A stretch of 64,000 bases of DNA. Origin: Chiua virens. Taxonomy: Eukaryota; Basidiomycota; Agaricomycetes; Boletales; Boletaceae. The position numbers were made by a program, and so were the translations under genes. Below, in pieces: positions 22,508-34,330 of this stretch. The first letter of the stretch is position 1. Every line of letters begins with the position of its first letter. The notes under the pieces are model-generated. The model saw only the letters and a program-made list of their open reading frames with translations, ran no database searches and was not told the DNA's origin. Location: the NCBI GenBank assembly GCA_019787685.1, contig JAHNUO010000027.1, positions 368,531 to 432,530 of the forward strand. Direction: 5' to 3'.

Positions 22508-22840
22508 CTTTGGGAATTCCCCTAGCCACCAACCTATACTCACTGGGAAGTCCCAGAGTACTTTAGGGAATTCCCCTAGCCATCATCCATACTCAGTGGG
22601 AATTCCCCTATCCACCATCCTTACTCACTGGGAATTCCCACAGGTACTGTGGGAATTCCCCTATCCACCATCCATACTCAATGGGAATTCCCAGAGGACA
22701 TGGGGAGTTCCCAGAGTGCTTGGGGAATTCCCCTAGCCACCATCCATACTCAATGGGAATTCCTAGAGGACATGGGGAGTTCCCAGAGTGCTTGGGGAAT
22801 TTCCCTGGTCACCATCCATACTCATTGGGAATTCCCATAG
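22508..22840 (-). repeat. Subterminal array B, right (about six or seven units)
   Basis: Inverted counterpart of 9324-10240, with CCACCATCCATACTCA blocks between GGGAATTCCC palindromes. It starts about 75 bp after the transposase stop codon. Confidence 0.85.
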
Positions 22841-22845
22841 TCATG

Positions 22846-23240
22846 AGGGGGGATACTCAATCTGTACAAACAGGTGGGTTATGAATTGGGTAAACAACTT
22901 CGTAGTGCTAGGATTGGAGGAAGAGGGGGGTACTCAATCTGCACAAACAGGTGGGTTATGAATCGGGTGAACAACTTCATAATGCCAGAATTGGAGGAAG
23001 AGGGGGGTACTCAATCTGCACAAACAGGTGGGTTATGAATCGGGCAAACAACTTCATAATGCCAGAATTGGAGGAAGAGCCTCAGGGGTACTCAATCTGC
23101 ACAAACAGGTGGGTTATGAATCAGGTGAACAACTTCATAGTGCTAGAATTGAAGAAACAGGGGTCAGATACTCAATCTGCACAAACAGGTGGGTTATGAA
23201 TCAGGCAAACAACTTCATGGTGCTAGAATTAGAGGAACGG
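22846..23240 (-). repeat. Subterminal array A, right (five units of about 77 bp)
   Basis: Inverted counterpart of 8939-9323, with repeated CAAACAGGTGGGTTATGAAT blocks. The copies produce in-frame repetitive reading frames that are not genes. Confidence 0.85.
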
Positions 23241-23241
23241 G

Positions 23242-23535
23242 GGGGTACTCTATATGTGCACATAGATATTAATTATGGTTACACAGCACTCTATATTACA
23301 ATTATGGTAAAGCAGGCCTCTGAGGCCTGACACCCCATATTGGGAATTCCCAATGGGCATTGGGAATATCCTTTGGGAATTGCTTTGGGAAGATCACTTG
23401 AGTGACATACAAATGCCCTTGGGCATTCACTTTGCCCTTACTGTTGGGAATTCCCCCCCTATAAGTGCCTCTTAGGTCAGACCCAAGATAGAGAAAGAAG
23501 GACCTAAGAGGTACCCTTAAGTAGGTGACTGAAGT
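23242..23535 (-). repeat. Right terminal inverted repeat (core)
   Basis: Mirror of 8632-8925. It ends with GACTGAAGT and is followed by the second GTATTCCTC target duplication at 23536-23544. Confidence 0.9.
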
Positions 23536-23544
23536 GTATTCCTC
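23536..23544. repeat. Target-site duplication of the KDZ element, right
   Basis: GTATTCCTC, identical to 8623-8631. Confidence 0.85.
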
Positions 23545-23791
23545 GTGTATCAGTGGCGCTATCACTATTATTTAAACTCGGTGCCAGTACTGGCCTCGGG
23601 CGCTTGTCGATAATCAGTACTTTTCAGGAAGTAGACCTGGTAGCACCGGCGTGCTGGTTCAAGTCAACTGGACTCGTGATTACCCTTATGTTTGGAGTGC
23701 CTGGGGTATAGGCTCTGAAGGCAATGTCAAATTTGATAAGCAAAAGATAGAGCTTATCACAACAGCGTTTGCAATGTTTATGTAGCCCCGG

Positions 23792-23917
23792 TCACAAATG
23801 TGAATAATATACTCCAAGTTTAGGATAGGTCCAAACGTGAGTACCGAGTAATAAACTTTAAGTTTGGGACACGTTTAGACCTATCCCAAACTTGGAGTTT
23901 ATTATTCACGTTTGTAA
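23792..23917. mobile_element. MITE-like hairpin element, about 126 bp
   Basis: The first and last about 47 bp are imperfect inverted copies, sharing ACTCCAAGTTT, GGATAGGTC and AAACGTG blocks in mirrored order. The spacer is about 30 bp. It has no coding capacity. The structure fits a miniature inverted-repeat element, but a target duplication is not clear. A transcribed hairpin is an alternative. Confidence 0.55.
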
Positions 23918-24487
23918 GTAGTCCAAACTTCGAAACCAACATGAAGTTTTGTCTGCACGATTCACGTCGGGGCTAATGTTTAGGTTCATCCTAAACATTG
24001 GACGAATAGTATCTCATTGGATACACGATAAACTTGTATGTTCCACAGAACTTCCACGTCGTGGAGTTGACAGTCATACAGATTCAACCAATGTTGGTGT
24101 GCCAGTGACCACGACGTTCGGGATCAATCGATCCTAGTTACAATACTTACCGCTTCTTGACTGCGGCGCGACGAAAAAAAAGCAACCTTCACGCGCAGTG
24201 TCACGGTGACACCACGGGTTGTGCGGGTAGTACCCATTACGGAGACGAGCACGGTATTATGATTTGTTGACCCATAGGTTAGACCCTTGACTCGGCCATG
24301 AGAAGCACCTCATGTTATAAGCGCTCAGTACAGGGTCCGTTGCTAAAAATAATGTTCATCATTACGCATTGATGGACCCTACGACAGACTGCAAGCGCCT
24401 CAAGTTGCGTCCTTCGATTCTCATGCTGAAACAGCAGCTTTAAAGCATGGTGAGCGCTTTCCAGGTTCTAACGCCCTACTTTCATCC
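23918..24487. other. Intergenic, no gene recognised
   Basis: Only short open frames are seen between the hairpin element and the DUF2235 gene. The final 100 bases presumably include its promoter and leader. No TATA-like site stands out. Confidence 0.3.
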
Positions 24488-27400
24488 ATGCTTCCCAGCT
24501 CGACTCAATCCCCTGCTGCGGAGAATTTCAAGTTACCACCAGCTTTTCCGCACAGTTGTTCTTGCCGTCCTCCCAATGAACCGAATAAAACGCGAAGGAA
24601 CCTCATCGTGGGCATCGATGGCACAGCAAACCAGTTCGGTCGGAAGGCATGTGATGGTGCTCGTATCACACTCACTCGCAATACTCATATTCCAACAGAA
24701 TACCAATGTTGTGAAGTTGTTGGAAGCTATTGATTGTGACGCCGTGGGGGTCAAACAGGACAAGTATTACTTGGGTGGCATAGGCACGCGACCCAAGGTT
24801 GCACACGTGTTCAAGCGCATGAACAGGAGTCTTGGCGACAAGCTAGATATGGTAATTGCATGGTGAGTTTTTGACTGAGGGCTCCTATGGATTCAAGTCT
24901 CACTCAAAGCTACCCAGGAATGTGGCAGATATCGTGAAAGATGCTTATGGCTGGCTAGCGGGGGAATACCAGGAAGGGGACCGGATATACCTTTTCGGTT
25001 TGTCTGGTTCACAGATTGACTTAATTTAGGTGATGATACGCCGGTTAGGTTTCTCTCGCGGCGCGTATCAAGTTAGGATTCTGGCGTGGATGATACACGA
25101 GGTAGCATTCTCTAGTCATAATGGCGTTCACGCTCATTCATTATTTCTACTAGCTCGGATTGATCAAGCACTCCACTGAAAGGCAAGTCGGAAGGTTAGA
25201 GCGACAACCCTTCATCATGGTTCTCTCCATGACACAACTATAGTGCCTACGACCACTTCGAGTCCATCATGCTGCACAAACCAGGTGCGAGCTACATGGC
25301 ACGAGAATTCAGGAAAATGTTTTCTCAGGAGGATTCGCGAGTGCATTTTATTGGGGTGTGGTACGCTTTTTTCCAGTAGAAATTACGTCTTTCGATTCAT
25401 GATGTTTGAAATGGACAGGGATACAGTATCCTCAGTAGGTTTTGAGCGAGGAGACATTTGTCTCTCCACTTCCTCGGCCGCAGAACATGCTTGCCATATA
25501 CGGCATGCGCTCGCTCTCGATGAGTACCGGGTTAGATTTTTGCCGGAATACTTCCTCGAGATGAACTCCTTGAACTCCCGTGGTGACATGAAAGGAGTCA
25601 ACGAGAACGAGTTGGGGAACGCAGACCGGCCTACAGGCCCTACACCGCCTAGTTATGATCGCAAGGCGGTCGATATCAAGGAGGTGTGGTTCGCTGGGAG
25701 CCACTCCGATGTGTATGTTCTTGTTACGCCATTGTCTCGTCCATAATGCTCAATTTACGCTTAGAGGTGGGAAGCATCACCCGGGAAAGTCATCTCACGC
25801 AGGGAAGTTTTCGCTTATGTGGATGCGTCGAGAAGCAGTTACGAGTGGGCTGGTATTGAAGCCCGAGGATATTTTCTGCACAGACGAAGATCTTGATCTC
25901 GGAACAACTGGTTCAATGTCACTCTTTTGGAAATTTATTGAAATTCTCCCGTTTCAACACCAGGTATCATTTAGTGGTTCTGGGGAGAATGCTCGCAAGT
26001 ATGACATTCGTTCTCTTAAAGTCTACATCTAATCAGTCGTTAGATGGCATCTCTGTAAACCTCGTCGCATTATCCCTGGACAGAAGATACATGCTTCGGT
26101 CAAGCTTACTCGCTCGTACATTCCCAAAGCGACCTTTGGAAAGGAGTTTGGGAATCCATTCTGGGCGAACGTTTCTATGTCCTCCTTCAAAGACATTTGG
26201 GAGTGGGATACCATCGATCAAACAACTTATGATGCGCTCTTCAACAACCTCAGCGAGACCGGAACCACAGACTTTTATCTACACAGACTATTATTCATGC
26301 TCAGATTCAGTGAGTTTCATATCCGGACGATGCCACGACTCTTAAAGAGGCCTGTATCTCAGGTTGTGATCAATCATCCCTCTCATCCGCTCAACGGGAA
26401 ACCCTCAAAGGTCTCATTTACAATCAGTCTGGCCTCGTGAGGCTTGCTGCGATTGCTGCATCTGCTGAAGCCACGAATCCGTGTATGTTTCACGTTGCAC
26501 TTCGTCTACAATTTCTAAGCGAATGTCCGTGTACAGCTGACAGTGAACCCCCCCTGCTAGAAGACGAGGATGCCCAACTTGAGGAGGTTCGCGTTTCCCT
26601 CCAGCGATCTCTACAGTCTGAACGGGAATGCCGAAGGGCTGCAAGCCTTTTACCTCCCATAGCAAAACATATGCATCTGCGAAACTCGATCTTGACTGAC
26701 GCAGTAATTGATAGCTGCTTTACGCTATTAGACAGCGATAAAAAGGCACCGTATACCGCAGCAGTGTTGCACGCTCTTTCTTCACTTGTGGAACACTGTA
26801 TGCTGGCCCACCACTTCATGCGGGTGTGAGTGCTAACCATCCGTCAGGTCCGGAAAAGATCCTTAACAGACTGGGTGAGAAACCTAATGGGAAGACAAGC
26901 AGAGTGCTTTCGATACTAGACTCGAACGGTTTGTTTACATAGGTTCCTGTCGTAAAGTCACCTGACATCTCTACCAGATCCGAGCCAGCTTACTGCTGCG
27001 CTACTTGTTGTCGTCTTCCTTGCCCTAAAAGGCATGTCCCAAATGATGTTGAGGTCGACATCTCATAATCTGTTTGTGTTCAGCACCACTTCTTTGTTCG
27101 CAGGCAAACACGAAGCTTCATGAGTTGGCAAGGAAGCATCAAGGGCGCGTCGGGCTTTTGGCAACAACGGCCCTAACTATGTTGCTCCTCCAAGAATCCC
27201 GTGCATGGCGTCGTCTTAGCCGTAATCCATACTGGACACAGAGGCAACTGTCTGGTGAGAGTGCAAGCAATCCGATTGACCCAGGTTGGAGGATGTCGAC
27301 CGGAGGTGGCTATGTCCTTCACCGAATACTACCTAGTAGGCATTCATTACTTAAGAATGTCGTCTCTCTGCTCACTCACTTTGTGCAGCTGGAGCGCTCG

Positions 27401-28945
27401 GGAGCAACGACGAAATTCTTAGCAAGGCCCTCTTGAACGTTATCGATGGACGTGACATAAGTGCGCGAACTACAGTCATCTTCAGTCTGCTTCAGAAGCG
27501 TGAAGGTATGAAAAAAGAGTTCGCGACACAACACGTTATTTATCGACGAGTCAGCTGGAGTCAACTTGACCACGTACTCCCTCAGCAAAAACATTATAGG
27601 TGTCTTTGTGAAGCAATTACAATTCAGAAAGAGCGCTTTGTTAGCTGCGTACGCCTTGACGAGGTGTCTCACCGATGGTCAGTTAGCGTCCTGTTTTGCG
27701 ACGACGTTTTCTGACACTTCTTAGAGGAATTCGAGGTGTTGGTGAATTCTCAATCTCGCATTGGTGGATATATTGTCAAGATGATCAGATTGGACTATTT
27801 TGACGAAGCGATTGGTCCAACTGAAGGGATTACCATTTTGGAAGACTTAATGAGACACGGTAATGTCAACTTATTCTTTCCTTTTGCTCTGTACCTAAGA
27901 ATGCCAATCAGGCGCACTGAAGCGCAAAGTGTTAGGACACAATATTGATATTGATAGTCTGCTGCAAGACAAATTTGGTGCAGGAACACCACGAGGGATG
28001 CGCACAGGATTGATGTACTTGAAGATTCTCCGAGATCGTACGCTTGATGTCCATCCCTCGCTCTACGTTGGTCTTACCCAGAGTATTCAGATCACGAGAG
28101 CAAATGCGTGTTAACCGACCGCTTGGTGGAACGGGGCATGTCTTTGCTGAAGGCCGACGAATGGAAAACCCAGAAAGCAGGTGTCGCCATCTTGTGTTCC
28201 CTGGCACAAATAGGTGTGTAAGATTCCATTTTTCTATCATAAGCCAGCCTGACGTTCGTGCAGGGTCTGGCGTGGAGGCTCTCAAGGGAAAGATATGCGA
28301 GATTATTGATCTGCTTCTTCCGATAGACAATTCCAATATCCAGCAAGATGAAGATCTCTCAGCTCCAAGGTCATATAAACCCCCGACTTCGTTGCTTGGT
28401 CCCGCTTTCGTCATTCACGTACTGGCTGGGAATGGTAAGCAAAAGGTCATAGCCGTGAGTTTATCCTCAGAAGTAACTGAATGAGACAGAAACACTGCGC
28501 GAAAGGATTCGCGGAACGGAAGAATATGGAAAGTTAAAGCGTGGTTACCTGTTTGGAGACCTCTTAGGTGCGAAAAAGGTGCATTTTTGGCAAGTCAAAA
28601 CGCCTACGAGAGGTCTGTCATACTCTTTCTTTGCTGCCGCCCTTTACCCCACTGAAGCGAATGATCTGCTTAGATGACGTGCTAGAAGCCATCAACCAGA
28701 TGATCAAAACCGTGGATACTACAAAAGGCTTGACAGATACAGGATTCGTTTTACCATCCATCAGTCATTGGGACCGGGTAGGCCGCCTCGTGGTAAAAAC
28801 AATTATTATACCACCTGGTGTAGTTGCCGCCGCGGCTGTTGTGATTACAGGAGTGGTCATGATGACGCCGGTCTTTGCCAGGACCGCCTACAGCAAACTC
28901 ACCGAGTTAGTGTCTCGCGAACTATACTGTTGGCAGTTTTACTGA
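24488..28945 (+). CDS. DUF2235 (Tle1-like) alpha/beta-hydrolase with helical-repeat C-terminus
   Basis: The start is placed at 24488 because the first exon then reads into NLIVGIDGTANQFG. The next exons give NTNVVKLLEAI, YYLGGIGTRP, GDRIYLFGFSRGAYQVR (nucleophile-elbow GFSRG), VHFIGVWDTVSSVG, KEVWFAGSHSDV and PRRIIPGQKIHASV. This is the ordered signature of DUF2235, a family including bacterial type VI phospholipase effectors and many fungal proteins. The Ser nucleophile, a later Asp (GVWDTV) and His (GSHSDV) are present. From about 26.4 kb the exons encode HEAT/ARM-like helices (SGLVRLAAIAASAEATN, PYTAAVLHALSSLVE, GYIVKMIRLDYF). A hydrophobic stretch near the C-terminus (VVAAAAVVITGVVMM) may be a membrane anchor. 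The substrate is unknown. The first intron seems to use a GC donor. More than 15 small exons are needed, so details are approximate. Confidence 0.8.
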
Positions 28946-29535
28946 GAGAGCATGTCTTACAGTTCCGTTGGACATCTTTGGCCACGTTCCCATCAGGACG
29001 AGATCACGCTGAGCGCATCCGGCACTACAAGTGAAAGAGTCCAAGCCAGACGCCGTGTGTTGCCCAACCTTCGGGCGTTGGTTGTGAGACCGTCTGCAAC
29101 AGATCAACCACTCAATTAGTTGGTTGGAAGGATAGGTGTGGTATATTTTTGCAATACCCGACAGTACTAGTGTTCAAATGTCAGCTTCCTTTTATCATGA
29201 TGTAACTTAGGCTTTGTTTACGGAGATTGGAAATGCCATTAACTTGTTGAGTGTCCCATGGAGGTTGCAATCGAATCACCTATCGAACCTATACCACTTA
29301 TAGAAGGTATCTGTTAGTTATACAGGACCGAAGTTCATATTTGTAAAACAATCAGAATGAGGGACGGAGTCAGTCGCGTCGACTAGTCGAGTAAGTCCGG
29401 CTGCCTCCATGAGCTACTACGGTGTTCAGTACTATGGGGTACGAACATCTGACAGCAAATATAATTCTGTTGGACGAGTAAATGTTATATAAGTTGAGCA
29501 CAGCAAAGGAATCTATCTAGAGACGATAAGATAAA
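28946..29535. other. Shared 3' intergenic region of two convergent genes
   Basis: About 590 bp between the stop of the DUF2235 gene (plus) and the stop of the TPR-CHAT gene (minus). It holds no open frame of note and must contain both transcript ends. Confidence 0.4.
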
Positions 29536-32409
29536 CTAGGCACCTATATGCACATAAAGAATGCGTTGATCAACGGGTACTACATCCCTCAACTCCTTCA
29601 ACGTCCGATCCAACACGAGCGCAGCCCGAGTATGATCGAGATGATCCGCCCCATCGACCATATGCTTATAGAAAGCCGATGTGACCTTGTTCGTCTGGCC
29701 CTCATCCACCGCACACATCGTCCCAATGACAGAGCGGAACCCCACAAACAGCATCGCACCTGCGAGATGAGCAACCTCGTCTGGGTTCTCGACCTTCCAC
29801 ATAGTCGTATGGCAGCCAGAAAGATATGTGAACTCGGGGTTCCCGAGATTGGATTGGATAATACGTTCGATCGTGAGATGACCATTGTGGAGAGCAAATC
29901 CAGAGTTAAACGGCTGCATTGCATCTGATATTCCGTGGCAAGCGAGGTGTACCCATTGATTGTGGCCGAGTTCTTCGACCACTCTAGAGATGCAAGATTC
30001 TGGACCCTCGATGCGCGTAAAGGTTGCGAACTTGTCGACGACCTGGCCAATGTCAGTCAGCTCACTACTAACGGACTCGACTTCACTTTCCCTGGCGGCT
30101 TTCGCTGGGCCGATTGCAACGAAAGGTGTGTGTGCCCTAACTTTTGGGATGCCAACGGAGTCCTGTTCCCTACTGACAGGCACCGGCGCACTCTCGGAGT
30201 TATTATTTGCTTGGGCGATGTCGGCGGAGGCTTCCGTCTGTATCTCAGTAGTATTTGAGAGATTTGGTCGCTTGCCACGGAGCAAGGGAAGAGTAAAAGA
30301 AAAGCGTCTCTTTTTTTGCTCAGTAGGCTGGGAATCATTACGTCTGGAACGGGTTCTGGAGAAGGGGCTAGGAATAAGGCGTTCACGCTGCTCTGCAGAG
30401 ACGGGGGAACCTGGGCTGGTAAGGGCAAGGTGTTCGTGTCTTGTTTGACCCTCGGGCTTCGGTTGAGCACACCGTCTCGCATGTATAAGGGCGCCGAGGG
30501 TGGGAGTATATGACGAAACGTAGAGATCAGGAAGGTTCTGTTTGCCCTTCCTACATGGACCGGCTGCATGTAAGGGCAGGAGCGTGAATTCCGCGGTGGG
30601 GTACCACCAAATCCGCGACTGGAGTGGATGTATGGGCAACAGGATATCGACGACAGGGGACACCACATTGTCCCAGAGTTCCCGCAGGAAAAACCCGAGA
30701 TCCTTTGCTACGTTTGCAGACTTGGTATGGGTCATCAAGGTACGAAACCTTGAGGAAAGTTCTTGTACACTCTTTTTTGTGACAGCGGGTAACGGAACAT
30801 GAATGGGATCCTGGTCCTGTAACATGACGAGAGCATCGCAGCTATATACGCTCGCGTTTATAATGATGATAGGCCCTTTAATAGCTGCCTGCTGCAGGTC
30901 CAAGAAGGCGGGAGGGAGAAGGAAACGTGAGAGATGAAGTAATTGACGAGTCTCTGGATTTGGGGAGATGGAACCCTGCGACTCGACGTTGGGACTGAAC
31001 AGCCTGTTTGTGGCTTCACGGATAAGTGATCCGGACGTCTGTGGTGCGCACTCAGCTAATGCCTTTCCCGCCGACCCTGAAGCAACGACATCTAAGCCGT
31101 CAAGCGATGAATCCGGGCGAGTGAGTTGGCTCCAAAAAACGCTGCGACCCTGCTCGAGAAGCTCAACCGCATGAGCGAGCTTGAGGTTGCGAATACCCGC
31201 AGAAAATGCATCCGCAGCAAGTGTCGATGTCTTCATGTTGGCGAGACGTTGCGGCAAGGGCGGATGAGCGACAAGGTGGTGGATGAGTAATCGAAGGGCT
31301 GTCTCATATGCAAGAAGCGTCGAGGAGTGTTTGAAATCCTCGGCCGTCGTAATCCATGCTCTGACGGCAGAAAAATCATCGAGTGATGTAATTTGTGGTA
31401 CGTCTTTCAGCTGGATGTACAAGTCGAAAAACTCCTCTGGATCATTTTCCTTTTGCAGTTTCGAATATCGAGCTCTGAGTCTGCTCGCGAGAGAATGTAA
31501 TGAACTGGGTCGAAGAGGGTGTCCAAGCGGACAGAGACTCAGTGCTTTCCGACCAAGTTTGATTGCCTCGTCAAGGTCACAGTGTTCGCCAAGCAGGTTA
31601 TACCGAGTGGACAGATGAAGCCCGAGGTTGTTCAAAGAAGCCGATCGAAGTGGATGTTCCGGTGGGCAAAGAAGAAATGCTTCGCGGCCGAGCGCGATGG
31701 CCTCGTCAAGGTCGTCAGGTTCATTGCGTAGCTTGTATCGAGTGGAGAGATGAAGGCCGAGGTTGTTCAAAGAAGCCGGTCGGAGTGGATGCTCCGGTGG
31801 GCAGAGAAGAAGCGCTTCGCGGCCGAGCGCGATGGCCTCGTCGAGGTCATCAGGCACGCCGAGCCGGTTGTAGCGCGCAGAGAGACACGCTCCGAGGTTG
31901 TCCAAAGAAGTTGGTCGGAGTGGATGTCCTTGTGGGTGAAGAAGAAGAATGTCACGACCGAGCTTGATGGCCTGGTCGAGGTCACTGGGCACACCAAGCT
32001 GGTTGTGACGAGTTGAGAGATCAATTGCCAGGTTGTTTAAGGACATCGATCGATCCGGGTGCCCTGGTGGACAAAGGTCAAGTGCTTCGCGATCAAGGGC
32101 AATGGTTTCGTTGAGATCATTGATCCCCCCGAACCTGCTGTACCGAGTCTTAAGATAATTTGCAAGCCATGTCAAAGACACAGATCGCTTGGAGTCTCCC
32201 TGTCGGCATAGATCCAGTGCTCCACGAGCAGATTTAACTGCCCCGTCAATGTAATCCTTCTCCCCTGTTCGTTCAAACTTTTCTGCGTGGGATTCTGCGC
32301 GTGCCAGCAACTGGTCAACCGTGACTAAGTGGCAGGAATTTCATCATTTCGTCTGTCTGTTCGCCAATCTAGGGACTCACATACCCTTTGAAACCAACGG
32401 GATTCGCAT
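29536..32409 (-). CDS. TPR-CHAT protein 1 (caspase-like)
   Basis: A single long exon (32324-29536) preceded by a short exon whose ATG at 32409 follows an in-frame stop; the intron has a GTATGT donor and CACTTAG acceptor. The N-terminal 270 residues hold about five TPR units of 45 residues (SLNNLGLHLSTRYNLLG..CDLDEAI). A helical linker follows, then a C-terminal CHAT domain. The predicted His/Cys dyad is in WVHLACHG (about residue 792 of the long exon) and TYLSGCHT (Cys at about 833). CHAT domains are caspase-superfamily proteases; TPR-CHAT proteins are linked to regulated cell death and immunity in bacteria, and fungal roles are mostly inferred. The CHAT domain is split by a basic, Ser/Arg-rich insertion of about 100 residues with KKRRFSFTLPLLRGKRP. 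Unlike the other CHAT gene here, no C2 domain is visible. Confidence 0.9.
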
Positions 32410-33704
32410 TCAATTGGGTGGTGGTTTTTGGGAAAGTGGGAAAGCTATGGACAGCGAAGGCACGTGTTCTAGGCATCGGCAGTTATACGGATCCCACAAA
32501 TCAATTCCCGATTAGCCTTGAACAGCACTAGTACTGCAACGAATCGCCTGTTTGCCCTTTACATAAGCACCTTTTGCTCAGTTTTTGAACGTGCCGAATG
32601 ACATCGCCATAATAGTCGGTCTCAGACTCTCAGCTCGCAAGTAAGTCCCGAGTATAGTCTGAACCAGGAGCTACGTTCTTACGTGCCAAGCAAACAGTTT
32701 GCGGCATAGCACGGTCCTTGACCGACGCCGGCTATACTCAGGTCCGAACCAGCGGAGAACTAAGTAGCAAACCATAAAATGGGATGAGTAGACGGATAAG
32801 CAAATAACAAGAATCTCACCCCAGGAGTGACAAGAATCATAGTGATGTGGGCATGAAGTTCACGTGGTGGCACTGGAGTCATACCACAAGGAGCCATATG
32901 GCAAGTACGAGGCAAAAACGAGTCCATAGAACAAGTGATGGGATCTTTTGCAAAGTGAGTTCTATGAACATGCAAGTAAATCCATACGGCACTTCCTAGT
33001 CCTGTGCCTTGGTTCCTCAATCGGACACTCGACATCCCATCGATAGGTATTGCGTCTCGAAGGCAAAACTGGCATTGAGTGCGTCATGTCGAACTCCAAA
33101 AGAGTTATGGTACTCACTCATAAAACATATCCTACGCTTCACTCCTTATCCTGGAGCTCACATGCAAAGCGACCCGCTTCCCACTCGAATCTGTGTGAGT
33201 TGAGTAAAAGTTGAATGCGACAAATCCTTCTACCAACATCAAGTAGCATCTACGAGTGCGCATGTTGAACATGTCACCAGCACAGCAACTCAAACGCTCA
33301 CCTGGAAAAACAAAAACGCCACGATCGTCTGAACACGTCAAGACCGCCTTTGAGAGATCAAATGTCCGAGCAACCGTGCACGTGCAGGTAAAGAGTGCAA
33401 GGAAGCCTTAGCTTGTTCTTCTAAATGAGGGTAATGATCGAAGATGTTTGCTTTGAAACGTGCTGGTCGTTAGGTAGTGGCTTGTGACTGGAAACACGTC
33501 ACTTACCAATGCGCACGGTCAAGTGCACACGGTATCAATCGCGTGGTGTGGTGGCGGGGATCAAGTTCGACTGTGACGTAATCGGTCAACGCTCCAGATT
33601 CACTCACGCTTGCCCGTGAAAAGTCTCTTGAATTTGGCAACTATTGAATTGATATCAATATAGATCGCTTCACACCTGGGCCAAATCGACGCGTCTTACC
33701 TTTC
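32410..33704. other. Intergenic, no gene recognised
   Basis: Only short frames (under about 95 codons) are present on both strands, with no recognisable motif or splice chain. The first few hundred bases should hold the promoter of the TPR-CHAT gene. Confidence 0.3.
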
Positions 33705-34330
33705 AGGGGAGACCTCACTTCCATTCACCATGTGTACTAATCGCACTTGCTAGGCCGTCGTGGATGAGAGTAGGATTGATATATGGGCCATCGGTGCTGT
33801 CATCGAGAAAGGTGCGTGCATGCTCTCTTATCGGTCTTGTGTGGCAGAATATTAAGGCCTTGTAGGACGTCTCTAGTGTTCCTCCTCATCGTACCCGTTC
33901 ATAGGTACCGTCTTGACAGCAGGCGTCGATGTCATGGAGACAGCCTTCCACCCTCACAAAGCCGCGTGTCTGTCTCTTTATCTTCACCCTTTCTGTCCTA
34001 CTATATCAGCCCAACAGAAGTACTTCGAAGCGAAAAGGATGACCATACGAAATTGCGTTGTTCACTGAAGAGCGGAGACGGGACTCCCAATGTGCGTTAA
34101 AGGCCTCCCTTATATTCCAATATTCCAGTATCCGGTTTTGCTGCTGTGTTAAAAGATATTCTGGTGATTGAACAAATGTTCACTTGCTCGAACAGGATTG
34201 GTGCAACGATGTGGGCACACCATATCTCGCTGATTCTTTGCTGATCCGTGTGCCTCTGGTCGACTCAGCGGGTTGTCAGTGTCAGTGTCAGATGACGAAG
34301 ATTCGGTAAAACGGCAACGCTTCTAGGTGT
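33705..34330 (+). pseudogene. Second, more decayed EI24-like gene copy
   Basis: Aligns in the same direction with about 7695-8500. Shared pieces are VVDES..D.WAIG.VI.K before a GTGCGTGCA donor, then YFEAKRMT, and remnants of the VFGF..AVL and GAAMWA segments in shifted frames. Several indels destroy the frame, and a segment corresponding to about 7760-7890 is missing. It carries no start and is not translatable as a whole. Confidence 0.5.

Larger units (their letters stand above)
8632..23535 (+). mobile_element. KDZ (Kyakuja-Dileera-Zisupton) DNA transposon, about 14.9 kb
   Basis: The two ends are inverted copies of each other. The left end (8632 onward) and the reverse complement of the right end (23535 backward) both read ACTTCAGTCACCTACTTAAG and continue in near identity for about 290 bp, with inverted repeat arrays further in. 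Perfect 9-bp duplications flank the ends. Inside lie three multi-exon genes: minus 13708-10455, plus 15657-17773 and plus 18212-22435. The last encodes a KDZ-type transposase. Two of the genes diverge from a central inverted-repeat region. KDZ elements are known from fungi and other eukaryotes and are large with long TIRs. This copy is probably no longer autonomous because its transposase exon is split by an LTR-like insertion at 20013-20624. Confidence 0.9.

Noticed and set aside
22649..23330. Repetitive reading frames with MGIP.. and MGYESGKQLHN units
   Set aside because: They are translations of the subterminal tandem arrays and occur on several frames and both arms.
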